From: Haloglomus litoreum
GTDB lineage: Archaea; Halobacteriota; Halobacteria; Halobacteriales; Haloarculaceae
Direction: 5' to 3'
Assembly (NCBI RefSeq): GCF_029338515.1
Contig: NZ_CP119988.1
Location: 3,162,001-3,226,000, forward strand
DNA length: 64,000 bases
Under the pieces are notes generated by a model that was not told the origin of the DNA, made no database searches, and saw only the letters and a program-made list of their open reading frames with translations. Shown piece after piece: positions 24,691-34,203 of the stretch. How positions within the stretch are numbered: position 1 is the first letter of the stretch; each line of letters begins with the position of its first letter. Both the position numbers and the translations under genes were made by a program.

Positions 24691-24692
24691 CA

Positions 24693-25868
24693 ATGACGAT
24701 CATCGTCACCGGGGCGGACGGCTTCATCGGCTGGCCGACCGCGCTCCGCATCGCGAACCGCACGGACGAACGCGTCGTCGGCGTCGACAACCTCGCCCGC
24801 CGCCAGTGGGTCGAGGAGATCGGCTCGAAGAGCGCCGTCCCCATCGCCGGCATCGACGAGCGCCTCGCCGCGGCCGAGGAGCAGGGCTACGGCAACCTCT
24901 CCTTCGTCGAGGGCGACCTCGCCGAGCGCTCGTTCGTCGACGAACTCCTGCAGGTCCACGAGCCGCGTGTCGTCGTCCACGCCGCCGCCCAGCCGAGCGC
25001 GCCCTACTCGCAGATCAACGGCGAGCGCGCCAACTACACGCAGCACAACAACATGCAGGCCACCCGGAACCTCGCGTTCGGGCTGGCCGAGAACGGGCTC
25101 AGCGACACGCATCTCATCGAGACGACGACGACGGGCGTCTACGGCGCCCCCGAGTTCCCGATTCCCGAAGGCGGCGCCGTCATGGAGAACCAGGGCGAGC
25201 GCGACGAGGTTCCGTTCCCGGCAATGGCGGGGAGCTGGTACCACCTCACCAAGAGCCACGACGCGGCGAACCTCCGGCTCGCGCACGACCAGTTCGACAT
25301 CCCCGTCTCGGACGTTCGAACCGCGATTACGTATACGACCGAGACCGAGGAGACCGCGGCCGACGAGCGGCTGGCGACCCGCTTCGACTTCGACTACTAC
25401 TTCGGCGTCGTCTCGCACCGCTTCTGCGCGCAGGCCGTCGCGGAGTACCCGCTGACGGTGTACGGCAAGGGCCAGCAGCGCAAGCCCTTCATCTCGCTGG
25501 AGGATGCGGTGGAGGGGCTGGCTCGGTTGGCGCTGAACGACGTCGACGACCGACCTGACGACCACGTGGTCTACAACCAGGTGACGCGTGCGATTTCCAT
25601 CGTCGAGATCGCCGAGACCATCGCCGAGGTCGCACAGGAACACGGGCTGGACACGGAGGTCACGCACGTCGAGAACCCGCGCGACGAGGACGAGGAGCAC
25701 GCGATGGAAATCGAGAACGAGCGGTACATGGACCTCATCGGTTCGCAACGGGTGGACTTCGAGGGCGGTGTCCGGGACGGGATCAACGAGCTGATCGAGT
25801 ACCAGGACGTGGTGAAGGCCCACGAGGACCGCTTCCTGCCGGACGCGCTGCAGGAGGACGTGGAGTGA
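24693..25868 (+). CDS. sqdB: UDP-sulfoquinovose synthase-like SDR
   Basis: A 391-residue extended SDR with features of the SQD1/SqdB family rather than plain epimerases: IIVTGADGFIGWPTALRIAN, then VDNLARRQWVEEIGS, AAQPSAPYSQI, YTQHNNMQATRN, GSWYHLTKSHDAANL with the YxxxK pair, and HRFCAQAVAEYPLTVYGKG. SqdB converts UDP-glucose and sulfite to UDP-sulfoquinovose. In haloarchaea sulfoquinovose is known in S-layer N-glycans and sulfolipids are also possible products. The surrounding glycosyltransferases favour glycan use. Confidence 0.85.
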   Translation: MTIIVTGADGFIGWPTALRIANRTDERVVGVDNLARRQWVEEIGSKSAVPIAGIDERLAAAEEQGYGNLSFVEGDLAERSFVDELLQVHEPRVVVHAAAQPSAPYSQINGERANYTQHNNMQATRNLAFGLAENGLSDTHLIETTTTGVYGAPEFPIPEGGAVMENQGERDEVPFPAMAGSWYHLTKSHDAANLRLAHDQFDIPVSDVRTAITYTTETEETAADERLATRFDFDYYFGVVSHRFCAQAVAEYPLTVYGKGQQRKPFISLEDAVEGLARLALNDVDDRPDDHVVYNQVTRAISIVEIAETIAEVAQEHGLDTEVTHVENPRDEDEEHAMEIENERYMDLIGSQRVDFEGGVRDGINELIEYQDVVKAHEDRFLPDALQEDVE

Positions 25869-26058
25869 CGGGAAGCGACACGTCCAGCCGGAGACGGACT
25901 CTCGTCGAGGTCCTTCGATGACCGAGGGTAATTGCGATCGTCTCGGATCTCTGTAGCGGACCGCACTGCCGGGCGTCGCGGTCACTCCGACGATACCTCG
26001 AATCACCGGAACCGATACCCTCGAAGGAGTTATCGCTCGGGCGGAAATCAACCCACGT

Positions 26059-27969
26059 ATGGTCGGGATTTGCGGCGTTCTCGGGGGGAAGGAGGAGGGG
26101 GTACGACGGTTCCTCGAATCCCAGCCACGGACGGGACGCGAACGCACCTCGACGTTCACCGATGATCGGCTCGCGGTTCGCGTCGACGGGCACGCCCCGG
26201 CCGTAGCGCACCAACCCGCGACGGCGTCGGATGGCGACGTTCTCGTCTGGGTCTGGGGGGACCTTTTCGGCCACACGTGCACCGAGACCGGGGTGTACGT
26301 GCCCCGGGAGGACCCCACTGGGTCGGATGCTGCCTACGTCGCAGAACGCTACGATGTCGCCGGGCGGGAGGTTGCGGACACCCTGAACGGGCAGTTCGTG
26401 GGCGTCGTCTACGACCGCTCCCGGGAGCAGGTGACGCTGTTCAACGACCGGCTCGGGTCGCGACCCGTGTTCCACACCCGGACCGCGCGTGGGGCGTTCG
26501 CGTTCACGACCTCGATCCAGGGGTTCGCCTCGCACCCGGACATCCCCATCGCGTTCGACCAGCCGTACCTCTACGAGTATCTCGCCCTCAAGAAGGTGTT
26601 CGGGACCCGGACGCCGATCGCCGGCGTCGAGAAGCTTCCCCCTGCGACGCTGGCGGCTGTCGACCTGCCCGATTTCCAGGCGGGCCGAGATAGCGATGGC
26701 GAACGCGGGGCGGCCGAATCGGACGGGGCGGGCCCGCTCCGAACCGAGTGCTACTGGCGACCCAGCTACCAGCCGACGAACCGGCGGTTCTCCGATCTCG
26801 TCGACCGTTTCGCCGACCTGATCGTGACCGTCGTCGAGGAGCGCGTCTCGGATGACCGCCGGTACGGCCTCATGCTGAGCGGTGGCGCCGACTCACGGCT
26901 CGTCCTCGCGGCGTTCGCTGCCGTCGACCAGCCGGTCACGGTCCTCCACATGAACGACTGGCACAACCGGGAAGCGCGAATCGCCGAGCGCTGTGCGGAC
27001 GCGGCCGGGGCCGAGTTCCGGTTCCTCCAGCGGGGCGACGACTACCAGGCGAACGCTCTAGAGCGGAACCCGCAGTTCGCGAACTTCGCGAGTTCGTTCA
27101 ACCAGGCACACGCGAGTGGGTTCGCGGACGTGATCGCCGACGAGGTGGACGTTCTCGTCTCGGGGCATTATCCGAACGAGATGGTCGGTGACTTCGCGGA
27201 CCTCCCGACACCGGTGCTGGACACGCCGCTCGGCTACATCGAGATCCCGGTCCGGAAGCGTCTGGAGGGGCCGTCGGACTACGTGGCGTTCCTCGATGCC
27301 GACCTCCCGTCGTATCTGGAGACGCCGCCGACGCTCGCGGATATCCTCTCGGACGAGATCTACGAGGTCGACGATGGGATCGTCCACCACGGCGTCGGGT
27401 ACGGCTCGATGCAGGACCTCGCGGTCTTCAGCGAGATCTACCCGCTCACGAACGATACGGAACATCTCAACTACGTCGATCTGCTCAGGATCGCCCCGTA
27501 CTGGACGCCGTTCCTCGACGACCGGGTCGTCGAGTTCGCCGAGGCACTCCCCATGGCCTATCGCACCCGCCGTGACCTCGTCAAGCAGACGTTGCGGAGG
27601 CTCGACCCGGAGCTCGCGGCGCTTCCCGACGGGAACACCGGCGTTCCGGTCAAGTACCCGTATCCCGTCCACTACCTGGCCGATAAGGCCGTGCGGTTCC
27701 GGGCGAAGTTCCTCCCCCGACGGACTCCGAAGCCGCATTACAGCCACGACTCCTGGCCGGACAACGACGAGCTCCTGCGGGAGCAGGAGTTCGTCCGTGA
27801 GACTATCGACAGGAACGAGGAGCTGATACGTCGACTGCCGTTCGTCGACTGGGATGGGGTGGACGAATGCTACCGATCCCAGCTCGCCGGCGCGTATCGC
27901 AGGCCCGAGCTGTTCACGCTGGTCTCGATACTCGGGATGCCGCTCGCTCGGTCGGCGTGTGCGGACTGA
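26059..27969 (+). CDS. Asparagine-synthase-like amidotransferase, non-canonical N-terminus
   Basis: A 636-residue protein with an N-terminal Ntn-hydrolase-like domain (1-200) and a C-terminal synthase domain. It begins MVGICGVLGG: the Cys is residue 5, not residue 2, so it cannot act as an N-terminal nucleophile without processing. The PP-loop is YGLMLSGGADSRLVLAAF near 275-290. The protein should adenylate a carboxylate and form an amide, perhaps with free ammonia or an amine. In a glycan cluster a uronic-acid amide is plausible. The copy at 30774 is a clear paralogue. Confidence 0.85.
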   Translation: MVGICGVLGGKEEGVRRFLESQPRTGRERTSTFTDDRLAVRVDGHAPAVAHQPATASDGDVLVWVWGDLFGHTCTETGVYVPREDPTGSDAAYVAERYDVAGREVADTLNGQFVGVVYDRSREQVTLFNDRLGSRPVFHTRTARGAFAFTTSIQGFASHPDIPIAFDQPYLYEYLALKKVFGTRTPIAGVEKLPPATLAAVDLPDFQAGRDSDGERGAAESDGAGPLRTECYWRPSYQPTNRRFSDLVDRFADLIVTVVEERVSDDRRYGLMLSGGADSRLVLAAFAAVDQPVTVLHMNDWHNREARIAERCADAAGAEFRFLQRGDDYQANALERNPQFANFASSFNQAHASGFADVIADEVDVLVSGHYPNEMVGDFADLPTPVLDTPLGYIEIPVRKRLEGPSDYVAFLDADLPSYLETPPTLADILSDEIYEVDDGIVHHGVGYGSMQDLAVFSEIYPLTNDTEHLNYVDLLRIAPYWTPFLDDRVVEFAEALPMAYRTRRDLVKQTLRRLDPELAALPDGNTGVPVKYPYPVHYLADKAVRFRAKFLPRRTPKPHYSHDSWPDNDELLREQEFVRETIDRNEELIRRLPFVDWDGVDECYRSQLAGAYRRPELFTLVSILGMPLARSACAD

Positions 27970-28041
27970 CCTGCTGCCTCGGGAGCCACCACGCACCACA
28001 CATTTTAGCCGGCGGCGGCTGTCGCCACGACCGGGACGGAA

Positions 28042-29112
28042 ATGAACGACTCGGAGTACGAGGCTGGGGAGGGGACGGAGGCGGATGGCACGCCACAGGA
28101 GCGGCCGGGCGTCGAATGGGCGCGTCCGGGGTCCGTCGGTGTCTGTGTAATCGGGGCCGGAGCGATGGGCGGGTTGCTGGGCGGGAGACTGGCGAACGCG
28201 GGTGCGGACGTTTCGCTCGTCGACCAGGGTGCCCACCGCGAGGCGATGGCGGAGAACGGACTGACGCTACTGGGCCCCGACGACACCCGACACGTCGTCG
28301 TGAATCCGACCGTCCGTGCCGATACGGCCGACCTCGGAACGCAGGATCTCGTCATCCTCAGCGTGAAGGCGTACGACCTGCCCTCGGTCGCGCCGAGCGT
28401 CGGCCCGCTGGTCGGCCCTGAGACGGTCATCCTCCCCGTGCAGAACGGTATCCCGTGGTGGTACTTTCACGGGTTCGACGGCGAGCTGGAGGGCCACCGA
28501 ATCGAATCCGTGGATCCGGACGGCGTCGTCGAGCGCCACATCGACACCGAGCGGGTGATCGGCTGTGTTCCGTTCGCGGCGGGCGAGGTCGTCGAGCCGG
28601 GCGTCGTCCGACACACGGAGGGACGGTGGTTCCCCGTCGGGGAACTCGACGGCACGACGACTCCCCGCATCAGGGGCATCACCGACCTGCTCGGGCGGAT
28701 CGGCCTGCGGTCCCGGGTCCTCGACGATGTCCGGTCGGAGCTGTGGCTCAAGGCGCTGGGGAACCTCTCGTTCAACCCGGTCAGCGCGCTGACACGGGCG
28801 ACCCTGGGGGAGATCTGTCGCGACCCGGAGACCCGGGCGCTGGTGCGGACGATGATGGAGGAGGCGAAGGCGGTCGCCGAGGCACTGGGCGCCTCGTTCC
28901 GCCGGTCCATCGACGACCGCATCGAGGGGGCCGAGACGGTCGGTGACCACCGGACCTCGATGCTGCAGGACCTGGAGCGGGGCGACCGACTTGAACTCGA
29001 GGCGCTGGTGGGGACGGTCCTGGAACTGGCCGAGGTCACCGGCAAGCCCGCCCCGACCATCCGTACCGTGTACCGACTGACCCACCTGCTCGACGAGACC
29101 CGGAGGAGATGA
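28042..29112 (+). CDS. Ketopantoate reductase family protein
   Basis: A 356-residue protein with a 33-residue acidic N-terminal extension, then CVIGAGAMGGLLGGRLA (NADPH binding), VILSVKAYDL, LPVQNGIPWW, and the catalytic Lys region SELWLKALGNLSFNPVSALT. It would reduce 2-dehydropantoate to pantoate for CoA. The next gene overlaps it by 4 bases, and all neighbours are glycan genes, so a related 2-keto acid made for glycan decoration is an alternative substrate. The sequence alone does not decide. Confidence 0.88.
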   Translation: MNDSEYEAGEGTEADGTPQERPGVEWARPGSVGVCVIGAGAMGGLLGGRLANAGADVSLVDQGAHREAMAENGLTLLGPDDTRHVVVNPTVRADTADLGTQDLVILSVKAYDLPSVAPSVGPLVGPETVILPVQNGIPWWYFHGFDGELEGHRIESVDPDGVVERHIDTERVIGCVPFAAGEVVEPGVVRHTEGRWFPVGELDGTTTPRIRGITDLLGRIGLRSRVLDDVRSELWLKALGNLSFNPVSALTRATLGEICRDPETRALVRTMMEEAKAVAEALGASFRRSIDDRIEGAETVGDHRTSMLQDLERGDRLELEALVGTVLELAEVTGKPAPTIRTVYRLTHLLDETRRR

Positions 29113-29594
29113 CAGACGACACCACCGTTCGGATCAGGAAGATGCGCGAGGAGGACGTCCCGGCGGCGATGGACGTCCTCGACAGGTACGACATGGCGCC
29201 GAAGACGGACCAGGAGGACGCCGAGCGGAGCGAGATCCGCGTCGAGAACTCGTTCGTCGCCGAGGACGGGGAGGATGTCGTCGGCACCGCGAGCTACATC
29301 GTCCACAGCGACACGCTGGCCGAGACGGCCAGCATGGCCGTCCATCCCGACTACCGCGGCGAGGGACTCGGCTACCGGCTCCAGGCGGCGCGGCTCGAGG
29401 AGATGCGCGCCCGTGGCATCGAGACCGTCCGCACGGAGACCGACCGCCCGGGGACCATCGACTGGTACATAGAGCACTTCGGCTACGAGCGGGTCGGAAC
29501 CAACCCGAAGAAGCACGACTTCAGCCTCTCGGACGTGGACGAGTGGACGGTCCTCGAACTCGACCTGGATGCCTGGTCGGACGGGAGGGAGTGA
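29109..29594 (+). CDS. GNAT-family N-acetyltransferase
   Basis: A 161-residue protein with the GNAT acetyl-CoA loop HPDYRGEGLGYRLQAARLEE near residues 80-95, preceded by the strand AETASMAVH. It is translationally coupled to the ketopantoate reductase gene upstream (ATGA overlap) and to the ATP-grasp gene downstream (GTGA overlap). The acceptor is probably an amino sugar or amino acid in the same pathway. No membrane segment is present. Confidence 0.88.
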   Translation: MTDDTTVRIRKMREEDVPAAMDVLDRYDMAPKTDQEDAERSEIRVENSFVAEDGEDVVGTASYIVHSDTLAETASMAVHPDYRGEGLGYRLQAARLEEMRARGIETVRTETDRPGTIDWYIEHFGYERVGTNPKKHDFSLSDVDEWTVLELDLDAWSDGRE

Positions 29595-30693
29595 GCGTGG
29601 CCCCGGGGCTCCTCCGGAAGGCACTGGACTACCACGCGGACCACGGCCTCGCCCGGACGGTGGGAGCGACGGCCCGGTACTGCGGCGAGCGGTTCGAGGA
29701 GCGGTGTGACACGGTCGGCCGGATGCTCGACTGGGACCGCGGGCGGGGTTACCCCCTCCGGACGCGACTCCGAGCCGCCCGGCTGGGCCTGAGCGCGCAT
29801 TCGTATCTCTGGCTGGGGCTCGACGACCCCGATGCGGACCCGGACCGGTATCTGAAATCGGTCGAGCCCATCCGGCGACTCAACCACCGGCACGTGGTGC
29901 CCCTCCACAACAAGTACACCTTCCAGCTGCTGACGGAGCCGGAGCTGCCGGTGCTCCCGGAGCTGTACGGCCTCATCGACGGGGGGGTGTTCAGACCCCG
30001 GGCAGCCGACGAGGACGACCCCCTGGCCGTCCTGGACCGGGTGGGGAAGCTGGTACTGAAGCCGACCCGGGGCGGAAAGGGGACGGGCGTCCTCTTCCTC
30101 GACCGGACGCCCGACGGCCCCACCCTGAACGGCGACCACGTGGCTCGGTCGACGCTGCGGGAGCGACTCGCGGGCCTGGACGAGTACCTCGTGACCGAGT
30201 TCGTCCGCCAGCACGACTACGCGGCGACCATCTTCCCCGACGCCACGAACACGCTCCGCATCTACAGCGTGTTCGACCGCCGCACCGACGAGGCCGAGGT
30301 GTTCCGTGCGGTCCACCGGCTGGGCTCCGAGGCATCCGCGCCAACGGACAACTGGTCCCGGGGGGCTACTGCGCCCCGGTCGACATCGAGACCGGGCGGC
30401 TGCGACCCCTGCTGCTGGTCGACGGCTCGACACGGTCGGCGCTGGAGCGCCATCCCGCGACGGGCGCGACCGTCGAGGGGGTCTCCGTTCCCCACTGGGA
30501 GGCCGTCCGCGAACTCGTCCGCGAGGCGGCGACCCTCCACCGGTACGCCCCGCTCGTCGGCTGGGACGTCGTCGTCACGGCCGACGGGCCGGTCCTCATC
30601 GAGGCGAACGCCCGACCCTCGAAGGAACTTCTCCAGCTGGAGGACGGGGTGCTGGACGACCCCCGGTTCCAGGCACTCCGCTCGGAGCCCTGA
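29591..30693 (+). pseudogene. Sugar-transfer-associated ATP-grasp protein, frameshifted
   Basis: The frame starting at GTG 29591 encodes an ATP-grasp enzyme of the type associated with sugar transfer (PF14397-like): LVLKPTRGGKGTGVLFL near residue 155, EYLVTEFVRQHDY, and DATNTLRIYSVFD. After residue 254 (TDNWSRG) similarity jumps frame at a run of six G (30360-30365). One more G would give TDNWSRGGYCAPVDIETGR and continue to VLIEANARPSKELLQLEDG, ending at 30693. It is either a real frameshift, a phase-variable tract or an assembly error. The intact enzyme would be about 367 residues and would ligate an acid to an amine or hydroxyl. Confidence 0.85.
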
Positions 30694-30773
30694 CCGTCGG
30701 TCGTCGGGGGCCGGGGCGAAGCGGACCGACGGGCTCCGATACTGATTACTAGCGCCGCGTTCAGGTCCGCGCA

Positions 30774-32630
30774 ATGGCCGGCATCTGTGGGGTCGTCGGC
30801 GCGGGGGGAGAGCATGTCGAGCGGGTGGCAGCTGACCTGGAGTGGACCGGCGAGGAGATGACGACGGCGTACGAGGACGACGCCATCGCCATCAGTACCG
30901 CGTTCACCGACGAGGACGGCGCCGACCAGCCCGTGTCCGTCGGGGAGGGGACGCTGCTCTGGGTATGGGGGTCCGTCTTCGGCGCCGAGCGGGCGGACGG
31001 CTACCACCCGAGGGACCGGACCGCCGAGAGCACCGCGGCCTACTGTGCCCGGCAGTACCGCGAACTCGGAGAGGGGTTCGTCGCGGGCCTGAACGGTGAC
31101 TTCGTCGGCGTTCGCTACGACCCGAGCGCCGGGGAGGTGGCCGTCTTCACCGACCGCCTCGGCCTGCGCGACACCTACTACTGCCGGCCGACCGACGACA
31201 CGCTCGTCTTCTCGACGGCGGCCCAGTCGCTCTCGCGACATCCGGCCGTCACGCCGGCCTTCGACCCCGCGTTCGCCGCCGAGTTTCTCGCCTGCGGCTG
31301 CCGGACCTTCGGGGTACGGACCCCACTGAAGGACACCCACCGCTTCCATCCCGGCGCCGTCACGACGGTCGGCACCGACTCGCTCGACATGGCGATGGAA
31401 CCGTACTGGGTTCCCCGGTACCGGCCCGAGGACCGGCCGTTCTCGTACTTCGTCGACGAGTTCACGGAGCGGTTCCGGGCCGCGGTCTCCGAACGCCTGC
31501 ACCCGGACTGCGAGTACGGCCTGCTGCTGAGCGGCGGAGCGGACTCGCGGCTCGTCCTCGCCGGGATGGACGAGCGCGAGCGCGAGAGGCTGACCGCCTA
31601 CATCCTCGGCGACTGGCGAAACCGCGAGATCCGCACCGCCGAGACGGTCGCCGGGACGGCCGGCGTCGACTTCGAGTTGCTCGAACGAGACCGGGACTAC
31701 CACGAGCGAGCGCTGCAGCGCAATCCTGGACTGTCGAACTTCGTCGGCCGGTTCGACCAGGCCCACGCCGAGGGGATGATGGACCGCATCCGCCCCGAGG
31801 TCGACGAGATGGTGACCGCGAGCTTCGCGGACTCGAACTTCAAGGGCCACAGCTTCCCCCGTCGTTCGATCCGAGTGGGGCCCGTCGGCACCGTCTTCTT
31901 GCCGGCGTTCGAGCCGATGGATAGCGTCGAGGCGTACGTCGACTATTGGCTGGATGACCAGCCCGAGTATCTGGCTGACTCCGTCGACGTCAGGAGGACA
32001 CTTCGCCGCGAGATTCACCCCACGGGTGGTGGAATCGAGCACCACGGCGTCACGTACGGCTCGCCCGAGGAACTGTTCGTCTGTGGCACGCTCACCCCGC
32101 GGACGAACGGGAGCGTGCTGTTCCTGCTGCAGAGCCTCCGCCAGCACTGCCCCGCGTGGAGTCCGTTCGTCGACAACCGGCTGGTCGACCTCTACCTCTC
32201 GATGCCGACGCGCTACTTCGCCGGGCGGAACGTCATCCACCGGGCGATGGAGCGACTCGACCCGGACCTGGCGGCCATCCGGTACGCGAACACCGGCGTT
32301 CCCATCTCCTGGCCGTTCGCAGCACACTTCCTCGGCGACCTCGCGGTCAGGTTCCACGATGCCTACCTGCCCGTGAACGAACCACCCGAGCCGCACCACT
32401 CGCATGGCTCCTGGCCCGACATCCCGGAACTCGTCCGCGAGACGTCGTTCGTCTGGGACTCGATTCAGCGTCACGAGGAGACGATCCGTCGGCTGCCCTT
32501 CCTCGACTGGGAGGGGGTTCTGGCGTGCTATCGCGACCACATGAACGGTGCGGACCGGTACAAGGAGCTGTACGGACTGGTGACGTTGCTGGAGCTGCCC
32601 GTGACGCAGCACGTCTTCTTCCAGAGATGA
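30774..32630 (+). CDS. Asparagine-synthase-like amidotransferase, non-canonical N-terminus
   Basis: A 618-residue paralogue of the protein at 26059. It begins MAGICGVVGAG, again with Cys at position 5. The N-terminal domain has FVAGLNGDFVGVRYD and the PP-loop is YGLLLSGGADSRLVLAG. Downstream GNWR-like motifs (LGDWRNREIRTAE), NPGLSNFVGRFDQAHAEG and HGSWPD are also shared with the 26059 protein. Both should make an amide or related bond on a surface-glycan precursor. Neither has an accessible N-terminal Cys for glutamine hydrolysis. Confidence 0.85.
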   Translation: MAGICGVVGAGGEHVERVAADLEWTGEEMTTAYEDDAIAISTAFTDEDGADQPVSVGEGTLLWVWGSVFGAERADGYHPRDRTAESTAAYCARQYRELGEGFVAGLNGDFVGVRYDPSAGEVAVFTDRLGLRDTYYCRPTDDTLVFSTAAQSLSRHPAVTPAFDPAFAAEFLACGCRTFGVRTPLKDTHRFHPGAVTTVGTDSLDMAMEPYWVPRYRPEDRPFSYFVDEFTERFRAAVSERLHPDCEYGLLLSGGADSRLVLAGMDERERERLTAYILGDWRNREIRTAETVAGTAGVDFELLERDRDYHERALQRNPGLSNFVGRFDQAHAEGMMDRIRPEVDEMVTASFADSNFKGHSFPRRSIRVGPVGTVFLPAFEPMDSVEAYVDYWLDDQPEYLADSVDVRRTLRREIHPTGGGIEHHGVTYGSPEELFVCGTLTPRTNGSVLFLLQSLRQHCPAWSPFVDNRLVDLYLSMPTRYFAGRNVIHRAMERLDPDLAAIRYANTGVPISWPFAAHFLGDLAVRFHDAYLPVNEPPEPHHSHGSWPDIPELVRETSFVWDSIQRHEETIRRLPFLDWEGVLACYRDHMNGADRYKELYGLVTLLELPVTQHVFFQR

Positions 32631-32695
32631 CTCACCGACGGCGGCGGTAGCGGGACTACGGTAACGTTGAAGCGGCTTCTCGTGGAAGTATATCC

Positions 32696-34120
32696 GTGCC
32701 CGACGAGATGAACCTGCGCCGGGAGGTTCTCAGCGGCACCATTGCGCAGGTACTTCGGTTCGTGATAGGGTTCGTCGGGACGGTCGTGATGGCTATCATC
32801 CTCGGCCCGGAATCGTTCGGCGGGGTGGCGCTGGTCGTGACGCTCGTCTACTTCCTCGACCAACCAATCGAAGGCTGGGCCATCGCGGCCAAGCAGCGAA
32901 TCGCGAGCGGGGCCCAATCCCCCGAGATTGCATTCGGCGGGTTCCTGCTTGCGACCACAGTGTGGCTGGTCGTCATTGGTATCGGCGTGGCTATGACTGC
33001 TGGGCAAATCCAGTCGTTCACTGGACTGGAAATCGGCCCGCCCTTCGTACTACTGGTTGCTGTTACGACTTCAGTGCTCGCTGGACTCCGATCGCTGCTG
33101 GCAGGCCGCGGACAGGTCGGCGCCGCCAACTGGTACCAGACCGCTACTGCACTCACCACGACGCCGCTTCAGGTTGGCCTTGTTGTTATCGGGTACGGCG
33201 CGCTAGGGATGCTTGGGGGACTCGTCGCCGGGACCGGCGTCCTGCTTCCGTTCGCGGTACGGCGGGTCACACCACGACTCTCGCACCCAACGCGGGCCGA
33301 ACTGCTCTCTCAGTGGCGATACGCGCGCAAAGTCATCATCCAGATTGTTTTCGGACGGGTCTATGCCCGGGTCGACCTGTTCCTACTCGGTACCCTGCTC
33401 TCGCCGTCCTCGGTGGGTCACTACCAAGTGGCTTGGAAGCTGGTACTTCCGACGGCGGTAGTAACGGGGGTCGCTGCCGGAGGATTGATGACCCGCGTCG
33501 CCAGTAACACCGGCCGAGGAGAAAGCCCGGTCGACGAAATTGAAGGTGTCCTCTCCTTCGCGAGTGTGCTGGCGATTCCGGCGTTCTTTGGCACGGCGGT
33601 CCTCGGGCGACCGCTCCTCATCGCACTCTTCGGGCCGGCGTACGCCCCAGCAGCCACGCTGCTGGTCGGCCTCGCCGCCTTCCGGGTGCTGTCTACCCAG
33701 TCGGTCCCTCTCGTCCAGACGCTAAACGGACTTGACGCCGTCGGGCAGACCATCCCAATCAAGGCGCTCGGTCTGGTAATTAATGTCATCCTCGGCGTAG
33801 TTCTCGTTGACCGGTACGGGGCTATCGGTGTCGTCGTCGCAACGATACTTGCACAGATGCTCGTCTACGCGTTGCTCGTTAATGCCGTCCGCTCCGAACT
33901 GGGAGCGTTCTCGCCAGTTACCCTCCCATTCGTGGCTCAGTTGGTTGCCGGGACTTCGATGGCGGTCGGTCTACTCGCACTTCCCCTCGATCTTGAGGGT
34001 CCGTGGACGGTGGCGGTCGCCGTCGGGCTTGGTGCCGTCGGCTACGGAGCCATCCTCCTCGGCCTCAGCGCTGGTACCCGACAGATCGCGCTCGCTACTA
34101 TTGATGATCTGACCAGTTGA
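32696..34120 (+). CDS. Wzx-type polysaccharide flippase 1
   Basis: A 474-residue polytopic membrane protein with about 12 hydrophobic segments, starting at GTG 32696. The beginning REVLSGTIAQVLRFVIGF and the helix pattern match the oligosaccharide flippase branch of the MATE/MOP superfamily. It should translocate lipid-linked glycan across the membrane. It is a tandem duplicate of the next gene, with shared segments such as TTTPLQVxLVxxGYGAxGMLGGL. Confidence 0.88.
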   Translation: MPDEMNLRREVLSGTIAQVLRFVIGFVGTVVMAIILGPESFGGVALVVTLVYFLDQPIEGWAIAAKQRIASGAQSPEIAFGGFLLATTVWLVVIGIGVAMTAGQIQSFTGLEIGPPFVLLVAVTTSVLAGLRSLLAGRGQVGAANWYQTATALTTTPLQVGLVVIGYGALGMLGGLVAGTGVLLPFAVRRVTPRLSHPTRAELLSQWRYARKVIIQIVFGRVYARVDLFLLGTLLSPSSVGHYQVAWKLVLPTAVVTGVAAGGLMTRVASNTGRGESPVDEIEGVLSFASVLAIPAFFGTAVLGRPLLIALFGPAYAPAATLLVGLAAFRVLSTQSVPLVQTLNGLDAVGQTIPIKALGLVINVILGVVLVDRYGAIGVVVATILAQMLVYALLVNAVRSELGAFSPVTLPFVAQLVAGTSMAVGLLALPLDLEGPWTVAVAVGLGAVGYGAILLGLSAGTRQIALATIDDLTS

Positions 34121-34203
34121 TACAACTCTGACCTGAATTCCAGGTCTGCCGGGCCGTGGCCTTCGGTGAGACTTTGCCCGGTCCCGCCACAGGGTGGAGA
34201 TAG

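Noticed and set aside
24675-26318. Very long open frame (547 codons) on the minus strand over the sqdB homologue
   Set aside because: The plus strand encodes an SDR with full family motifs. The antisense frame is kept open by high GC and biased third positions and has no recognisable domain.
30366-32612. 748-codon minus-strand frame over the second amidotransferase
   Set aside because: Same antisense effect; the plus-strand asparagine-synthase-like protein explains the region.
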